A DNA stretch of 64,000 nt from UBA967 sp044375555 (GCA_044375555.1 JBILML010000004.1:48176-112175), one strand, 5' to 3'; shown: positions 42,901 through 52,110, numbered from the stretch's first letter. A program made the numbers and translations. The notes: generated by a model from the letters alone, not told the origin.

Positions 42901-44603
42901 CCGAGTTGGCGCCTTTCGCATCCGATCCATGTCACGAAAAGCCCGGCGGCGATATGTGCTAAGAGCACCCATAGGCAAAGCGAAAGGGGGCTGAGCGGGC
43001 TCTGCACCACCGTTTGCACGATGTCGTAGTAGCGTTCGCTTTTCAGCGTCTGCAGGATTCCCGACCAACTCCAATAGGCGGAGATGAACGGCCGCACCGC
43101 ATCGCCGAGCAAGGCCGGAAGCGCCAGCACTGCGCCGGAGAGAGGCAACTGGAATCCCACAAGGTAGATCGAAACCAAGGAGGCCTGCTCGGCGCTGGAC
43201 ATGAGGCTCGACACGCCCAGGCAGACCGAGGTCATCGCGGCATTCACCAGCACCAGCAGGAGCAATTGCGTGACAAAATCCCCGGGGAAACCGCAGACAT
43301 GGTGGACAAAAATTCCCATCCAGATCGACTGCGCGAGAATGAGGCCGAGGAGAAACGCGGCCTTGCTCGCGACATAAGCGCCGGTTTTCAGGCCCGAGAG
43401 TTTTTCCTTCTCGAAAATCCGGCGCTCGGCGGCGATTTCGCGGCCGGAATTGTTCGCCCCCATGAGGGTGAGCAGGATGACTTGGAACATCACAATTCCC
43501 GAGACGAGGCTGCCGACCTTGCTGGATTGGATCAAAAAATCCCGCGCCTCGCTGAGCTGCCGCGCCACATCGAGGTCCAGCCCCATACTGAGATTTGTGA
43601 CAGCGGGCAGGCCGTTCCATGCGAACACCGCGACCAGTAGTGGGAAGCCCAGGATGAGTCCGAGTTGGAGGAAAATTTGCGCGCGGCTGCGGGTGAAAAT
43701 CAGCATTCGACGCTCCAGAAGAGCGAGGAATTGGCTGCTCGCGCCGGGCAATTCCACAGGCGGTGCGGGTGTTTCTGGCGACTCCTCGGCGGGGGCATTT
43801 TTTGCGGGATCGGCGGCTTTTTGAATGGCCTCTTGGTGTTTTTGCCAGGAAGCCGCCCAGTCGGCCGGTTCGCGGAGTTCAAGGCGTTCGTAAAGTTTGT
43901 TCGGCGAATCCACGCTGAAGTAGTGGGTTAAAAAAGCCGGCGGGCCTTGGTAGGCGACGATTCCCCGGTAGAGCACCAGCACCGAATCGTAGAGATTTAA
44001 ATGCTCGAGGCTGTGCGTGACGGAAAGAACGAGTCTGTTTTTTCGGCGGGAAAGATTGTGGAGAAGTCTCACAATCTCGTCTTCCGAACGAGGGTCGAGC
44101 CCGCTGGTGACCTCGTCGCAGAGAAGGATTTCGGGCTGGCTCGTCATTTCCATCGCCAGAGCGAGCCTCCGACGCTGGCCGCCAGAGAGGACCTGCACAC
44201 GCTGGTCGGCAAATTCCTCCATGCGCACCTCGGAGAGTAATTGGTCCACTGCCGAGGCCCGGTCCACTCCTTCCGCCGCGCGCACGCGCAAACGCATGGC
44301 GAACTCCACGCACTCGCGAACCGTGAGTTCCTCATGCGCGATGCTGAATTGCGGGACATACGAGATTTCCGTGGAGAGGAAATCCTCCTTTTCCAGATTG
44401 CGTCCCTTCCAAAAAACCGTGCCCTCCTCGTCGCCGTCGACGATTCCCGCGACCAGCTTGAGCAGGGTCGTCTTGCCACATCCCGACGGGCCGATGATGG
44501 CGCCGAAGTGTCCGAGCGGAAAACGCGCCGAGACATGGGAGAGAAGTTCCCGCTCGCCCTCGAGTGAGGGGACCTTCAGCGAAACATCGTTGATCTCAAG
44601 CAT
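42897..44603 (-). CDS. ABCG-like ABC half-transporter (ATPase fused to permease)
   Basis: 568 residues. The N-terminal ATPase (1-240) has Walker A GPSGCGKT (38-45), signature VLSGGQRRRLALAM and Walker B ILLCDEVTSGLDP. A linker rich in Ala/Pro/Glu (about 260-300) leads to an ABC-2 type membrane domain with about six spans (GLILGFPLLVAVFAW, VSGIVMFQVILLTLMGA, AAFLLGLILAQSIWMGIF, LLLLVLVNAAMTSVCLG, LVGFQLPLSGAVLALPALL, LWVLLAHIAAGLFVTWI). The ATPase-first order is that of eukaryotic ABCG/White and some bacterial exporters; it would act as a dimer. Substrate unknown. It is followed by dgt with a 4-bp overlap and is divergent from the ClpX-like gene. Confidence 0.9.
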   Translation of the reverse strand: MLEINDVSLKVPSLEGERELLSHVSARFPLGHFGAIIGPSGCGKTTLLKLVAGIVDGDEEGTVFWKGRNLEKEDFLSTEISYVPQFSIAHEELTVRECVEFAMRLRVRAAEGVDRASAVDQLLSEVRMEEFADQRVQVLSGGQRRRLALAMEMTSQPEILLCDEVTSGLDPRSEDEIVRLLHNLSRRKNRLVLSVTHSLEHLNLYDSVLVLYRGIVAYQGPPAFLTHYFSVDSPNKLYERLELREPADWAASWQKHQEAIQKAADPAKNAPAEESPETPAPPVELPGASSQFLALLERRMLIFTRSRAQIFLQLGLILGFPLLVAVFAWNGLPAVTNLSMGLDLDVARQLSEARDFLIQSSKVGSLVSGIVMFQVILLTLMGANNSGREIAAERRIFEKEKLSGLKTGAYVASKAAFLLGLILAQSIWMGIFVHHVCGFPGDFVTQLLLLVLVNAAMTSVCLGVSSLMSSAEQASLVSIYLVGFQLPLSGAVLALPALLGDAVRPFISAYWSWSGILQTLKSERYYDIVQTVVQSPLSPLSLCLWVLLAHIAAGLFVTWIGCERRQLG

Positions 44604-44730
44604 GGTGTGGAATCATGGGTTATGGGAATGGCGTCAGATGCTTAGCAGTTCCCCATACCGCGCACAATCGGCGAGTCGCATTTTTGACCCATGCTTGCAC
44701 GGCAGCCCTCCATGGCCGATACAGAACCCC

Positions 44731-46296
44731 ATGAGCGATCCCGTGCTTCCGACCCCGGAGCAGTTGCAGCGCCGCTTGCAGGAACTCCTGCGGACGACCT
44801 TTGCCGCGCCGGGCAATTCCCCCGAAAACCCGCCAACGCCTACCGAGCCGGCCGACAAGGTCCCTGCGGCGATTCAGGATTTTCATCTCACGCCCCGCGA
44901 GGTGAAGGCGCACCTCGACCGATTTGTCATTCGACAAGACGAGGCCAAGAAAGTCCTCGGGATCGCCGTGTGCGATCACTACAACAACGCTCGGGTGATG
45001 GCCTCCCGCGAGGCAGGCGCCCCGCCGCTGGAATACGCCAAGCAGAATGTCCTTATTGCCGGCCCGACGGGTGTCGGCAAAACCTATCTCGTCAAACATG
45101 TCGCCGATTTGGTCGGGGTGCCGTTCGTCAAGGCCGACGCGACGAAATTCAGCGAGACCGGCTATGTTGGCGGTGATGTCGATGATCTCGTGCGGGAGTT
45201 GGTGCAAAAAGCCGACGGCAATCTGGCCCTCGCGCAATACGGGATTATTTACATCGACGAGATCGATAAAATCGCGACCTCCCGCGAAGTCACGGGCCGC
45301 GATGTGAGCGGGCGGGGCGTGCAGACGACTTTACTCAAGCTCATGGAGGAAACGGACGTCGCGCTTCGTGGTGGCAACGACCTCCAATCCCAAGTCCAAG
45401 CCGCCCTCGAGTTTCAAAAACGCGGCAAGGTCAACCGCGAATCGATCAATACCCGACACATCCTTTTCATCGTCTCCGGCGCGTTCGACAAGTTGACCGA
45501 TGTCGTTTCCCGCCGGTTGAAAAAAACAGGGATCGGTTTCGGTGCCGACCCGGCGGCGGCGACAACTTTGCCCGCCGAGCTTCTGCGACTCGCCGGCACG
45601 AGCGACTTTGTGGATTACGGCCTTGAACCCGAATTTATCGGACGACTGCCGGTGCGCGTCGTTTGCGAGAGCCTCGCCGAGGGTGACCTTTTCGAGATTC
45701 TCAAACAATCCGAAGGCAGCCTCATTCGCCAATACGAGCGGGCATTTGCTGCTTACGGAATCGAGGTGGTGTTTTCTGATGAGGCTCTCCGCCACATCGC
45801 CTCGCTGGCCGTTCGAGAGAACACCGGCGCCAGGGGATTGATGACGACCTGCGAGGGGTTGCTGCGTGAATTCAAATACCGTCTCCCTGGAAGTCCGGTG
45901 CGAACCTTGGAGGTCACGCCCGCCGTTTTGGAAAATCCCGATGCCGCCATCGAGCGCCTGCTCCAGGCTGGCGCGGAGGATGCCCGGCAGGCCCAGAGCC
46001 TCGTCATTACTCAATTCGCCGAGCGTTTCGGGGAGCAACATGGCTATCGCTTCCGCTTTTCGCCGGAGGCGTTGGAGGCGATTTTGGTGAAGTCGGTGGA
46101 GAAAAACATTTCTGCTCGCGACTTGTGCGAGGGGCTTTTCAAGGATTATCAATTCGGGTTGGGCCTGATCCATCGCAACAGCGGTCAAATCGATTTCGTA
46201 ATTCCCGCCGAGGCGGTCGAGTCGCCAGACCGCGTGTTGAGCCAGTGGGTCGTGGCCTCCCACCGCACGCAAGACGAACACGATGAGAATTCTTAA
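44731..46296 (+). CDS. ClpX-like AAA+ unfoldase without zinc domain, with duplicated C-terminal subdomain
   Basis: 521 residues. The N-terminus (1-50) is Pro-rich with no Cys, so the ClpX zinc-binding domain is absent. The AAA+ core is complete: LTPREVKAHLDRFVIRQDEA (53-72), Walker A GPTGVGKT (111-118), pore loop GYVG (144-147), Walker B IIYIDEIDK (172-180), IGF loop (268-270) and sensor-2 GARGL (366-370). The IGF tripeptide is what ClpX uses to dock on ClpP, so protease partnership is possible. After about 400 a second copy of the small C-terminal subdomain appears: FSPEALEAILVKSVEKNISA versus FSDEALRHIASLAVRENTGA. ClpX itself ends near residue 424. The start at MSDPVL suits the composition change; the upstream frame is antisense. 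It overlaps the next gene by 14 bp. Confidence 0.88.
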   Translation: MSDPVLPTPEQLQRRLQELLRTTFAAPGNSPENPPTPTEPADKVPAAIQDFHLTPREVKAHLDRFVIRQDEAKKVLGIAVCDHYNNARVMASREAGAPPLEYAKQNVLIAGPTGVGKTYLVKHVADLVGVPFVKADATKFSETGYVGGDVDDLVRELVQKADGNLALAQYGIIYIDEIDKIATSREVTGRDVSGRGVQTTLLKLMEETDVALRGGNDLQSQVQAALEFQKRGKVNRESINTRHILFIVSGAFDKLTDVVSRRLKKTGIGFGADPAAATTLPAELLRLAGTSDFVDYGLEPEFIGRLPVRVVCESLAEGDLFEILKQSEGSLIRQYERAFAAYGIEVVFSDEALRHIASLAVRENTGARGLMTTCEGLLREFKYRLPGSPVRTLEVTPAVLENPDAAIERLLQAGAEDARQAQSLVITQFAERFGEQHGYRFRFSPEALEAILVKSVEKNISARDLCEGLFKDYQFGLGLIHRNSGQIDFVIPAEAVESPDRVLSQWVVASHRTQDEHDENS

Positions 46297-47548
46297 AGCC
46301 GCCGCCATCTTAGGCGCCATTTCCGCCTCACTGGCTATCCTCCTTCAAGCCTCGGGCCTACCCGCCGTGATCGATGAAGGGCTACTCAAATCTCTCCGGA
46401 TCCCGATGGATGGACGCCCGCTCTGGGGCCCACAGATTATCATTGCACTGGTTTTGGCGTTTGGAATCGCTTGGACGACGCTCGATATCTCGCGGAACTC
46501 CCTGCGAATTCTCATTGTCGCAGCCACGGCGATCCTTCTTTGCACCTGGTCTGGCGTGGTTTCGATCTACGGGCAGTTTTTCTCGCCCGTCCTTCCGGTG
46601 TTCGCCGTCCTCTGCAGCGGCGCCCTCGGCCTCCTCTGGGCCCGCACTCGCAGTGGATCTAGAAAACAAAATCTCGAGCGCCTCTTTGGTCCCAGAATGT
46701 CCCGCGCAGGCTTTCGCGAGATTTTGAATTCCCGTTTCGACGCCTCATTTCCCGGCCGCAAATTGCAAGCGAGTGTGCTGGTGGTCTCCGTTCACAACCA
46801 CGCCGAGTTGATGGAACTCCTCTCGCCCTCCGACTACACGGCGATCACGAATTTTTACCTCCAGGCCGCCTCCGATTACCTCGTGGAATCCGGCGGTTAC
46901 CTGGATGAATGCAATGGCGAGTGCATCCGGGTCGTCTTCGGCGCGCCATGGCCTGACGAGCGTCACGCCACCCGCGCCTGCCGCGCTGCGATTGATCTCG
47001 CCGCCCGCATCGATGAACTCAACAAGGAATGCGACGCCCGTTGGCAGCGGCGTCTCGATGTCCGCATGGGCCTCGATTCCGGGGAAATTGTCGCCGGTCT
47101 TTTTGGTGGAAACCGCCTTGCAAATTACAGTGTCGCCGGTCCAGCCGTGGATTTCGCGCGCCGCCTTTGCTCCGCCAGTTCCTCCTACGGCGCCCGGATT
47201 TTGATTGGCCCCGATGCCTACAGCCCCGCCGCCGAATCACTCGAAGTCCGCCCCATTGAAATCCTCAAAGTCAGCGCCCGCCGCCGCCGCGTGGAAATCT
47301 ACGAAATCCTGACCGCCAAACACGGCCTCTCACCGGAAAGGGAACGCAGCCGCGATCATTTCTGGACCGGTGTTCTCCACTACCGCGAGAAGCAGTGGGA
47401 AAAAGCCGTCGATGAATTCACGAAGGCCCGCATCACCGGATTGCCCGACCCCGCGCTGGATTTCTACCTCCGCCGGATCGAGCAATCCCGCCGCCTCGCC
47501 GAAGATTCCCACAAGGAATCCATGCCCGCCTTTCAGCACAACGCGTGA
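46283..47548 (+). CDS. Membrane protein with degenerate class III nucleotide-cyclase domain
   Basis: A 421-residue protein. There are about four N-terminal spans (AAAILGAISASLAILL, IIIALVLAFGIAWTTL, ILIVAATAILLCTWSGVV, VLPVFAVLCSGALGLLW). A cyclase-homology domain (about 160-345) is followed by a helical TPR-like tail. Aligned to active cyclases, key residues are changed. The first metal Asp (VLF.DI) is Ser in SVLVVSVHNH. The substrate Lys and second metal Asp (LDK..GD) are both Glu in LDECNGEC. The catalytic Asn (VNLASR) is Asp in AVDFARR. It is therefore probably an enzymatically dead pseudo-cyclase that may still bind nucleotide or dimerise (inference). Its start lies inside the ClpX-like gene and its stop overlaps rfaE2, so all three are likely co-translated. 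Confidence 0.82.
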   Translation: MRILKAAAILGAISASLAILLQASGLPAVIDEGLLKSLRIPMDGRPLWGPQIIIALVLAFGIAWTTLDISRNSLRILIVAATAILLCTWSGVVSIYGQFFSPVLPVFAVLCSGALGLLWARTRSGSRKQNLERLFGPRMSRAGFREILNSRFDASFPGRKLQASVLVVSVHNHAELMELLSPSDYTAITNFYLQAASDYLVESGGYLDECNGECIRVVFGAPWPDERHATRACRAAIDLAARIDELNKECDARWQRRLDVRMGLDSGEIVAGLFGGNRLANYSVAGPAVDFARRLCSASSSYGARILIGPDAYSPAAESLEVRPIEILKVSARRRRVEIYEILTAKHGLSPERERSRDHFWTGVLHYREKQWEKAVDEFTKARITGLPDPALDFYLRRIEQSRRLAEDSHKESMPAFQHNA

Positions 47549-48042
47549 ACTCCTCCCAGACCCTCACCCAATTCCTCCCTCGCATTCTCACCCCTGCGGA
47601 AATGCGCGCTGAGCGGGACCGACTGCATGCCGAGGGTCGCACCCTTGTTTTCACCAACGGCTGCTTCGACATCCTCCACCGAGGCCATGCCGACTACCTC
47701 GCCTTCGCCCGCTCCCAAGGAGATGCCCTCGTTGTTGGACTCAACAGCGACGCCTCCGTCCGCCGTGCCAAAGGCCCAACCCGCCCTGTGAACCCCGAGC
47801 AAGACCGAGCCTATGTCCTCGGCTCCCTCCGCGTGGTGGATTTTGTGGTGATTTTTGAGGAGGACGAACCCCGCGATCTTATTTCCCAAATCCTCCCCGA
47901 TGTCTTGGTGAAGGGAAAAGACTGGGCGCACTATGTGAGCGGCCGCGAAATCGTGGAAGCCAACGGCGGCCGCGTCGTCCTCGCCGAAATGGTCGAAGGC
48001 CGCTCCACCACCGCAACGATCGAGCGGATGCGGGGCGGGTAG
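47545..48042 (+). CDS. rfaE2: D-glycero-beta-D-manno-heptose 1-phosphate adenylyltransferase
   Basis: A 165-residue nucleotidyltransferase equal to the C-terminal half of E. coli HldE. It adds AMP to heptose 1-phosphate in LPS inner-core precursor synthesis. The HxGH-type motif is HRGH (45-48) in NGCFDILHRGHADYL. VGLNSDASVRRAKGPTRPV and LVKGKDW follow, and it ends EGRSTTATIERM. The start is GTG at 47545, overlapping the cyclase stop (GTGA). No kinase half is nearby. A shortened copy of this gene's 3' part lies at 54608-54838. Confidence 0.95.
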   Translation: MNSSQTLTQFLPRILTPAEMRAERDRLHAEGRTLVFTNGCFDILHRGHADYLAFARSQGDALVVGLNSDASVRRAKGPTRPVNPEQDRAYVLGSLRVVDFVVIFEEDEPRDLISQILPDVLVKGKDWAHYVSGREIVEANGGRVVLAEMVEGRSTTATIERMRGG

Positions 48043-48189
48043 CCTATTTGAGACAGGGAATATTTTTTTCGTCTTCTACCAAAAACTGGGGAACTGGGGT
48101 TAAGGAAATGCTTTTATCTTGAGAGGGCGGATTTTGCTTCCACATGCAAGATCGAAGAGCCGCAGCCGAAACCGTCGGCGGATGGGAGA

Positions 48190-49686
48190 TTATTTGCGCG
48201 AGCCGGGGTTCAGTTTTTGTTCGGTGAAGCGGGCGAGGCGGACGAAGGGCAGGCCGATGAGGAGGTAGAAGGTGGCGACGAGAAGCCCCGCGCCGAAGTA
48301 GTCGAAGGTCTGCGTGGCGATCTGTTTGTAGGCTCCGGTGAGGTCGACCAGCGTAACCATCGAAACGAGGGAGGAATCTTTGAGGAGCGAGATGAAGTCG
48401 TTTGTCACAGGCGGCAGGACGAGGCGGAAGGATTGAGGGATGACCACATGGAAGAGGCCTTGGCGCTGGGTCATGCCGAGGGCGCGGGCGGCTTCCATCT
48501 GGCCTTTGGGGATGGCCAGCAGACCGGCCCGGTAATTTTCGGCCTCGTAGGCGGCGTAGTTGAGAGCAAGGCCGAGCACGCCGGCCACGAAGGGCTCGAG
48601 CTTGATGCCGATATTCGGCAGTCCGTAAAAAAGAATGAGGAGCTGGATGAGGAGAGGCGTGCCGCGAATGAGTTCGATGTAGAGGGTGGCGATCCAGCGC
48701 AAGGGGAACGGCCCGTAGACCCGCATGATGGCGAGTGCGAAGCCGAGGAGAACGGCGCCGACCATTCCGAGAATACTGACTTCGATCGTGAGAAGGGAGG
48801 CTTGGAGCAGGAGCGGCCAGAAGCGCGCGTAGCCGATGATGCGGTTCATCAGGGAGGGCTGCTCGGCGGTGGCGGCAACGAAGGCGCGATATTCGGTGTC
48901 GGGTAGTGAAGGATCCTCGGGCTGGCCGAAGGTGTCGGCGACCATGGCGGTCCACAGGCCCCAGCGCGAAAGGATATCCCGCATCTCGCCGCTGGCGATG
49001 ACCCGACCGAGGGCGGCATTCATTTCCTCGAGAAGGGCGGGGTTCGTCCTCGAAAGGGCGATACCGTAGCTGATCTGGCCGAATGGCGGGCCGGTGAATT
49101 GCAGGTTCGGGTTGGCGAAGGCGTAGTATTTTGCGATCGGATAGTCGAGGAGCACACCGAACAGGCGGCCGTTCACAACATCGGCGTAGGCATTGACCTC
49201 CTCGTCGTAGGTTTTGACGATGACGCCCGGGATTTTCGAGAGCATGAGGAACGAGGCGGTCTGGCTGAGCGTGCCGACCTGCTTGCCGGCGAGTTGGTCG
49301 AGGCTGGCCACACGAGGTGTGCCGCGCTTCACGACGAACTGCTCGTAGGTGACATAGTAGGGATTGGTGAAGCGGACTTCCTGGGACTTCTCAGGCGTGA
49401 TCTCGATGCCGCAGATGACGCAATCGTAGAGACCGCGTGAGAGGCCCGGAATGAGGCCGTCCCAGTCATTCGGCACAAAAACGGGTTCGCGCCCCATCTC
49501 GCGGGCGATGGCTTGGATGATCTCCAGCTCAAAGCCGGTGAGTTTGTTGCCGGGTCCGTAGAAGGCATACGGCGCATTGCTGTCGGTCGCCGCCGCCCAG
49601 CGCAGGGGCGGTTGGTCTGCGGCATGCGCGAAAGGCGCGAACAGAATGGCCAGGGCGCAGAGCAAAAGTAGGGTGGTTTTTTTCAT
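48190..49686 (-). CDS. Polar amino-acid ABC transporter: binding protein fused to permease
   Basis: 498 residues. A signal peptide (MKKTTLLLLCALAILFAPFAHA) precedes a family-3 solute-binding domain (about 25-255: APYAFYGPGNKLTGFELEII, WDGLIPGLSRGLYDCVICG, YGIALSRTNPALLEEMN). A HisM/GlnP-type permease follows (about 280-490) with spans such as SLLTIEVSILGMVGAVLLGF, the LIRGTPLLIQLLILFYGLP segment and the EAA loop AYEAENYRAGLLAIPKGQMEAARALG in pieces. The usual separate periplasmic protein and permease are one chain, so the binding domain is tethered at the membrane. Probable substrate: a polar or acidic amino acid. It shares one base with the upstream ATPase gene. Confidence 0.92.
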   Translation of the reverse strand: MKKTTLLLLCALAILFAPFAHAADQPPLRWAAATDSNAPYAFYGPGNKLTGFELEIIQAIAREMGREPVFVPNDWDGLIPGLSRGLYDCVICGIEITPEKSQEVRFTNPYYVTYEQFVVKRGTPRVASLDQLAGKQVGTLSQTASFLMLSKIPGVIVKTYDEEVNAYADVVNGRLFGVLLDYPIAKYYAFANPNLQFTGPPFGQISYGIALSRTNPALLEEMNAALGRVIASGEMRDILSRWGLWTAMVADTFGQPEDPSLPDTEYRAFVAATAEQPSLMNRIIGYARFWPLLLQASLLTIEVSILGMVGAVLLGFALAIMRVYGPFPLRWIATLYIELIRGTPLLIQLLILFYGLPNIGIKLEPFVAGVLGLALNYAAYEAENYRAGLLAIPKGQMEAARALGMTQRQGLFHVVIPQSFRLVLPPVTNDFISLLKDSSLVSMVTLVDLTGAYKQIATQTFDYFGAGLLVATFYLLIGLPFVRLARFTEQKLNPGSRK

Positions 49687-50453
49687 CAGTGGAACCTCCT
49701 GAGGAAGCGGCGGGTGCGTTCGTCCTTCGGGTTGTCGAAGATTTCGTCCTCGTCGGAAATTTCCACGATGTGGCCGCCCTCCATGTAGATGATGTAGTCG
49801 CTGGCATCGCGCGCGAACCGCATCTCGTGGGTGACGACGATCTGCGTCATGCCCTCGGCGTCGAGTGCTTTCATGACATGGAGAACCTCGTCGACAAGCT
49901 CGGGGTCGAGCGCGCTGGTCGGCTCGTCGTAGAGCATGACTTTCGGCTGCATGGCAAGTGCGCGGGCGATGGCGGCGCGTTGCTGCTGGCCGCCGGAGAG
50001 GTTGGCTGGGTAGCGGTCGGCGTGAGCGCCGAGGCCGACTTTCTCGAGAAGCGTGCGGCCGGTTTTCTCGGCATCCTCGCGGGCGACGCCCCGGACGATG
50101 ATCGGAGCCATCATGGTGTTCTCCAAAAGCGTGCGGTGGGGGAAAAGATTGAATTGCTGGAACACCATGCCGACGCGTTGGCGGAGGGCGTGGGCTGTCT
50201 TCTCGAAATCGGCATCCAGCTTTGCGCCGGGCTTTCTGGAAATGGTCGCCCCGGCTGCGGTGATGACGCCCGAATCCAAGGTCTCGAGTCCGTTGATGCA
50301 TCGGAGCATCGTGCTTTTGCCGCATCCCGAGGGGCCGATGACCGAGACCAGATCGCCCTCCTCGATCGCGAAGCTCACGCCTTTGAGAATCGGCGTGTCA
50401 TCGTAGCTTTTGTGCAAATCCTGAATCGAGACGAGTGGCGTGAAGGAGTCCAT
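49686..50453 (-). CDS. Polar amino-acid ABC transporter ATP-binding protein
   Basis: A 255-residue ATPase of the GlnQ/HisP type. Walker A is GPSGCGKST, the Q-loop region FQQFNLFPHRTLLENTM is typical of this subfamily, the signature is NLSGGQQQRAAIARAL and Walker B is VMLYDEPTSALDPEL, with the switch His in VVTHEMRFARD. It powers the fused binding-protein/permease encoded next, completing the importer with only two genes. It is the first gene of the operon; the divergent pit gene lies 140 bp away. Confidence 0.96.
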   Translation of the reverse strand: MDSFTPLVSIQDLHKSYDDTPILKGVSFAIEEGDLVSVIGPSGCGKSTMLRCINGLETLDSGVITAAGATISRKPGAKLDADFEKTAHALRQRVGMVFQQFNLFPHRTLLENTMMAPIIVRGVAREDAEKTGRTLLEKVGLGAHADRYPANLSGGQQQRAAIARALAMQPKVMLYDEPTSALDPELVDEVLHVMKALDAEGMTQIVVTHEMRFARDASDYIIYMEGGHIVEISDEDEIFDNPKDERTRRFLRRFH

Positions 50454-50595
50454 CGGTGAATGGCTGTCCTAGGATGGACAGCGCTTGAAAACAAGGGCCG
50501 AAATGTGACCGATTTGTGCTGGGATACGCAGGGCGGGGATCGACGATTTTGTTACATAGAATTAATTGCGGCTTTTCCTGCGTAGAATTTATGGG

Positions 50596-52101
50596 ATGGG
50601 CATGGAATTTCTCGCCACCGCCTTCACAGACCCGACCGTCTGGACATTCGTTTTTTTGGCCATCGCGATTGGAATGGCTTTGGGTTTCGAATTCGTCAAT
50701 GGCTTCCACGACACAGCCAATGCGGTGGCGACGGTGATCTACACGAACACGCTCAAGCCCACGCCGGCCGTGGTTTGGTCGGGGTTTTGGAATTTCATCG
50801 GGGTGATGACCTCCTCGGGGGCTGTGGCGTTCGGTATCGTGGCTCTGCTGCCGGTGGAGTTGGTTCTGAATGTGGGCTCGGCCGCGGGGTTCGCGATGGT
50901 GTTTTCGCTTCTCGTCTCGGCGATCGTTTGGAATGTGGGAACTTGGTGGCTCGGGCTGCCGGCCTCGAGTTCGCACACACTCATTGGGTCGATTATCGGC
51001 GTGGGTGTGGCCAACGCACTGATCGGTCCATCGCATTCGATAACGGATGGAGTGAACTGGGCGAAGGCGCAGGATGTCGGCATGGCTCTGCTCATCTCGC
51101 CGGTGGTGGGTTTCTGTGCGGCCGCGCTCATGCTTATCGCGATGCGGATCGTCATCAAGAATCAGAAACTTTTCGAGTCGCCAGAGAAGGGAAAAGCTCC
51201 GCCACTGTGGATCCGCGGAATTTTGATGCTGACCTGCACGGGGGTTAGCTTTGCGCATGGATCGAACGACGGGCAAAAGGGGATGGGCTTGATTGTTCTG
51301 ATCCTCGTCGGGATTTTGCCGGGGACTTACGCTCTGAACATGGGTGCGAGTCACGAGGCGGTGACGGGGTTGGCGAAAGAATCGGCCGAAATGTCGGCGG
51401 TTTTCCAATCGGTTGCAGGCGATGTCGAACTCTCGGGCAAGGACGCCAACGACACGCTGGCGGAGTTCATTAAACCTCACGGCAAGCCCTCCCCGGCGGT
51501 ATTTGCCGCGTTGGCAGGCCTTTGCAAGGAGATCTCGGCGAGACTGTCTTCGGCGGAAGGTTTCGCGGACCTGCCGCCCGGGGAGCGCGGTGATGTGCGC
51601 ACCGACCTGTATCTCGTCTCGAAGACCGTGGCGAAGCTAGACAAGGCCGGAAAGCTGGATATCACCCCGGGTGTGCTCGAAAAGGAACGGGCTTTGGCCA
51701 GGCACGCGGACGCCGTGACTAACTACATCCCGGACTGGGTGAAAATCTCGGTGGCTGTGGCGTTGGGGCTCGGAACCATGATCGGCTACAAGCGGATCGT
51801 GAGAACGGTGGGCGAGAAAATCGGGAAGAGCCACCTGACCTATGCGCAGGGCGCCTCGGCCGAGGCGGTGGCGATGGGCACGATCATGATTGGCGACCAT
51901 TTTGGACTTCCGGTCAGCACCACGCATGTCCTTTCCTCGGGTATCGCGGGCACCATGGCCGCGAACGGATCGGGCGTCCAGGGAGACACGGTGCGGAACA
52001 TCATCCTCGCCTGGGTGCTGACGCTTCCCGTGTGCATTTTCCTCGGCGCGCTGCTTTTCGCCGGCGCGCTGAATGTGATCGCCCTCATTGGCATCGGTTG
52101 A
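50596..52101 (+). CDS. pit: PiT-family inorganic phosphate transporter
   Basis: A 501-residue membrane protein with the two inverted signature repeats of PiT carriers: GFHDTANAVATVIYTN (near 37) and VSFAHGSNDGQKGMG (near 216). Additional family motifs are LPASSSHTLIGSIIGVG and GLPVSTTHVLSSG. A soluble loop of about 120 residues (SHEAVTGLAKESAEMSAVF to DYIPDW-like) separates the halves, longer than in the E. coli proteins. It imports phosphate with protons or cations, probably as metal phosphate. The start at MGMEFL was chosen over an upstream TTG frame. It is followed after 9 bp by ppk2. Confidence 0.94.
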   Translation: MGMEFLATAFTDPTVWTFVFLAIAIGMALGFEFVNGFHDTANAVATVIYTNTLKPTPAVVWSGFWNFIGVMTSSGAVAFGIVALLPVELVLNVGSAAGFAMVFSLLVSAIVWNVGTWWLGLPASSSHTLIGSIIGVGVANALIGPSHSITDGVNWAKAQDVGMALLISPVVGFCAAALMLIAMRIVIKNQKLFESPEKGKAPPLWIRGILMLTCTGVSFAHGSNDGQKGMGLIVLILVGILPGTYALNMGASHEAVTGLAKESAEMSAVFQSVAGDVELSGKDANDTLAEFIKPHGKPSPAVFAALAGLCKEISARLSSAEGFADLPPGERGDVRTDLYLVSKTVAKLDKAGKLDITPGVLEKERALARHADAVTNYIPDWVKISVAVALGLGTMIGYKRIVRTVGEKIGKSHLTYAQGASAEAVAMGTIMIGDHFGLPVSTTHVLSSGIAGTMAANGSGVQGDTVRNIILAWVLTLPVCIFLGALLFAGALNVIALIGIG

Positions 52102-52110
52102 GATTTTAAA

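Noticed and set aside
42901..43620. N-terminal extension of the dGTPase frame
   Set aside because: Overlaps the ABC transporter permease in another frame; no conserved content before MSIEIL.
44017..44730. N-terminal extension of the ClpX-like frame
   Set aside because: Antisense to the ABC ATPase; Ser/Arg-rich nonsense ends where MSDPVL begins.
50473..50595. Pho-box candidate upstream of pit (around TTGTTACATAGAATTAATTG)
   Set aside because: Only one half-site resembles the consensus; no tandem repeat with 11-bp spacing.
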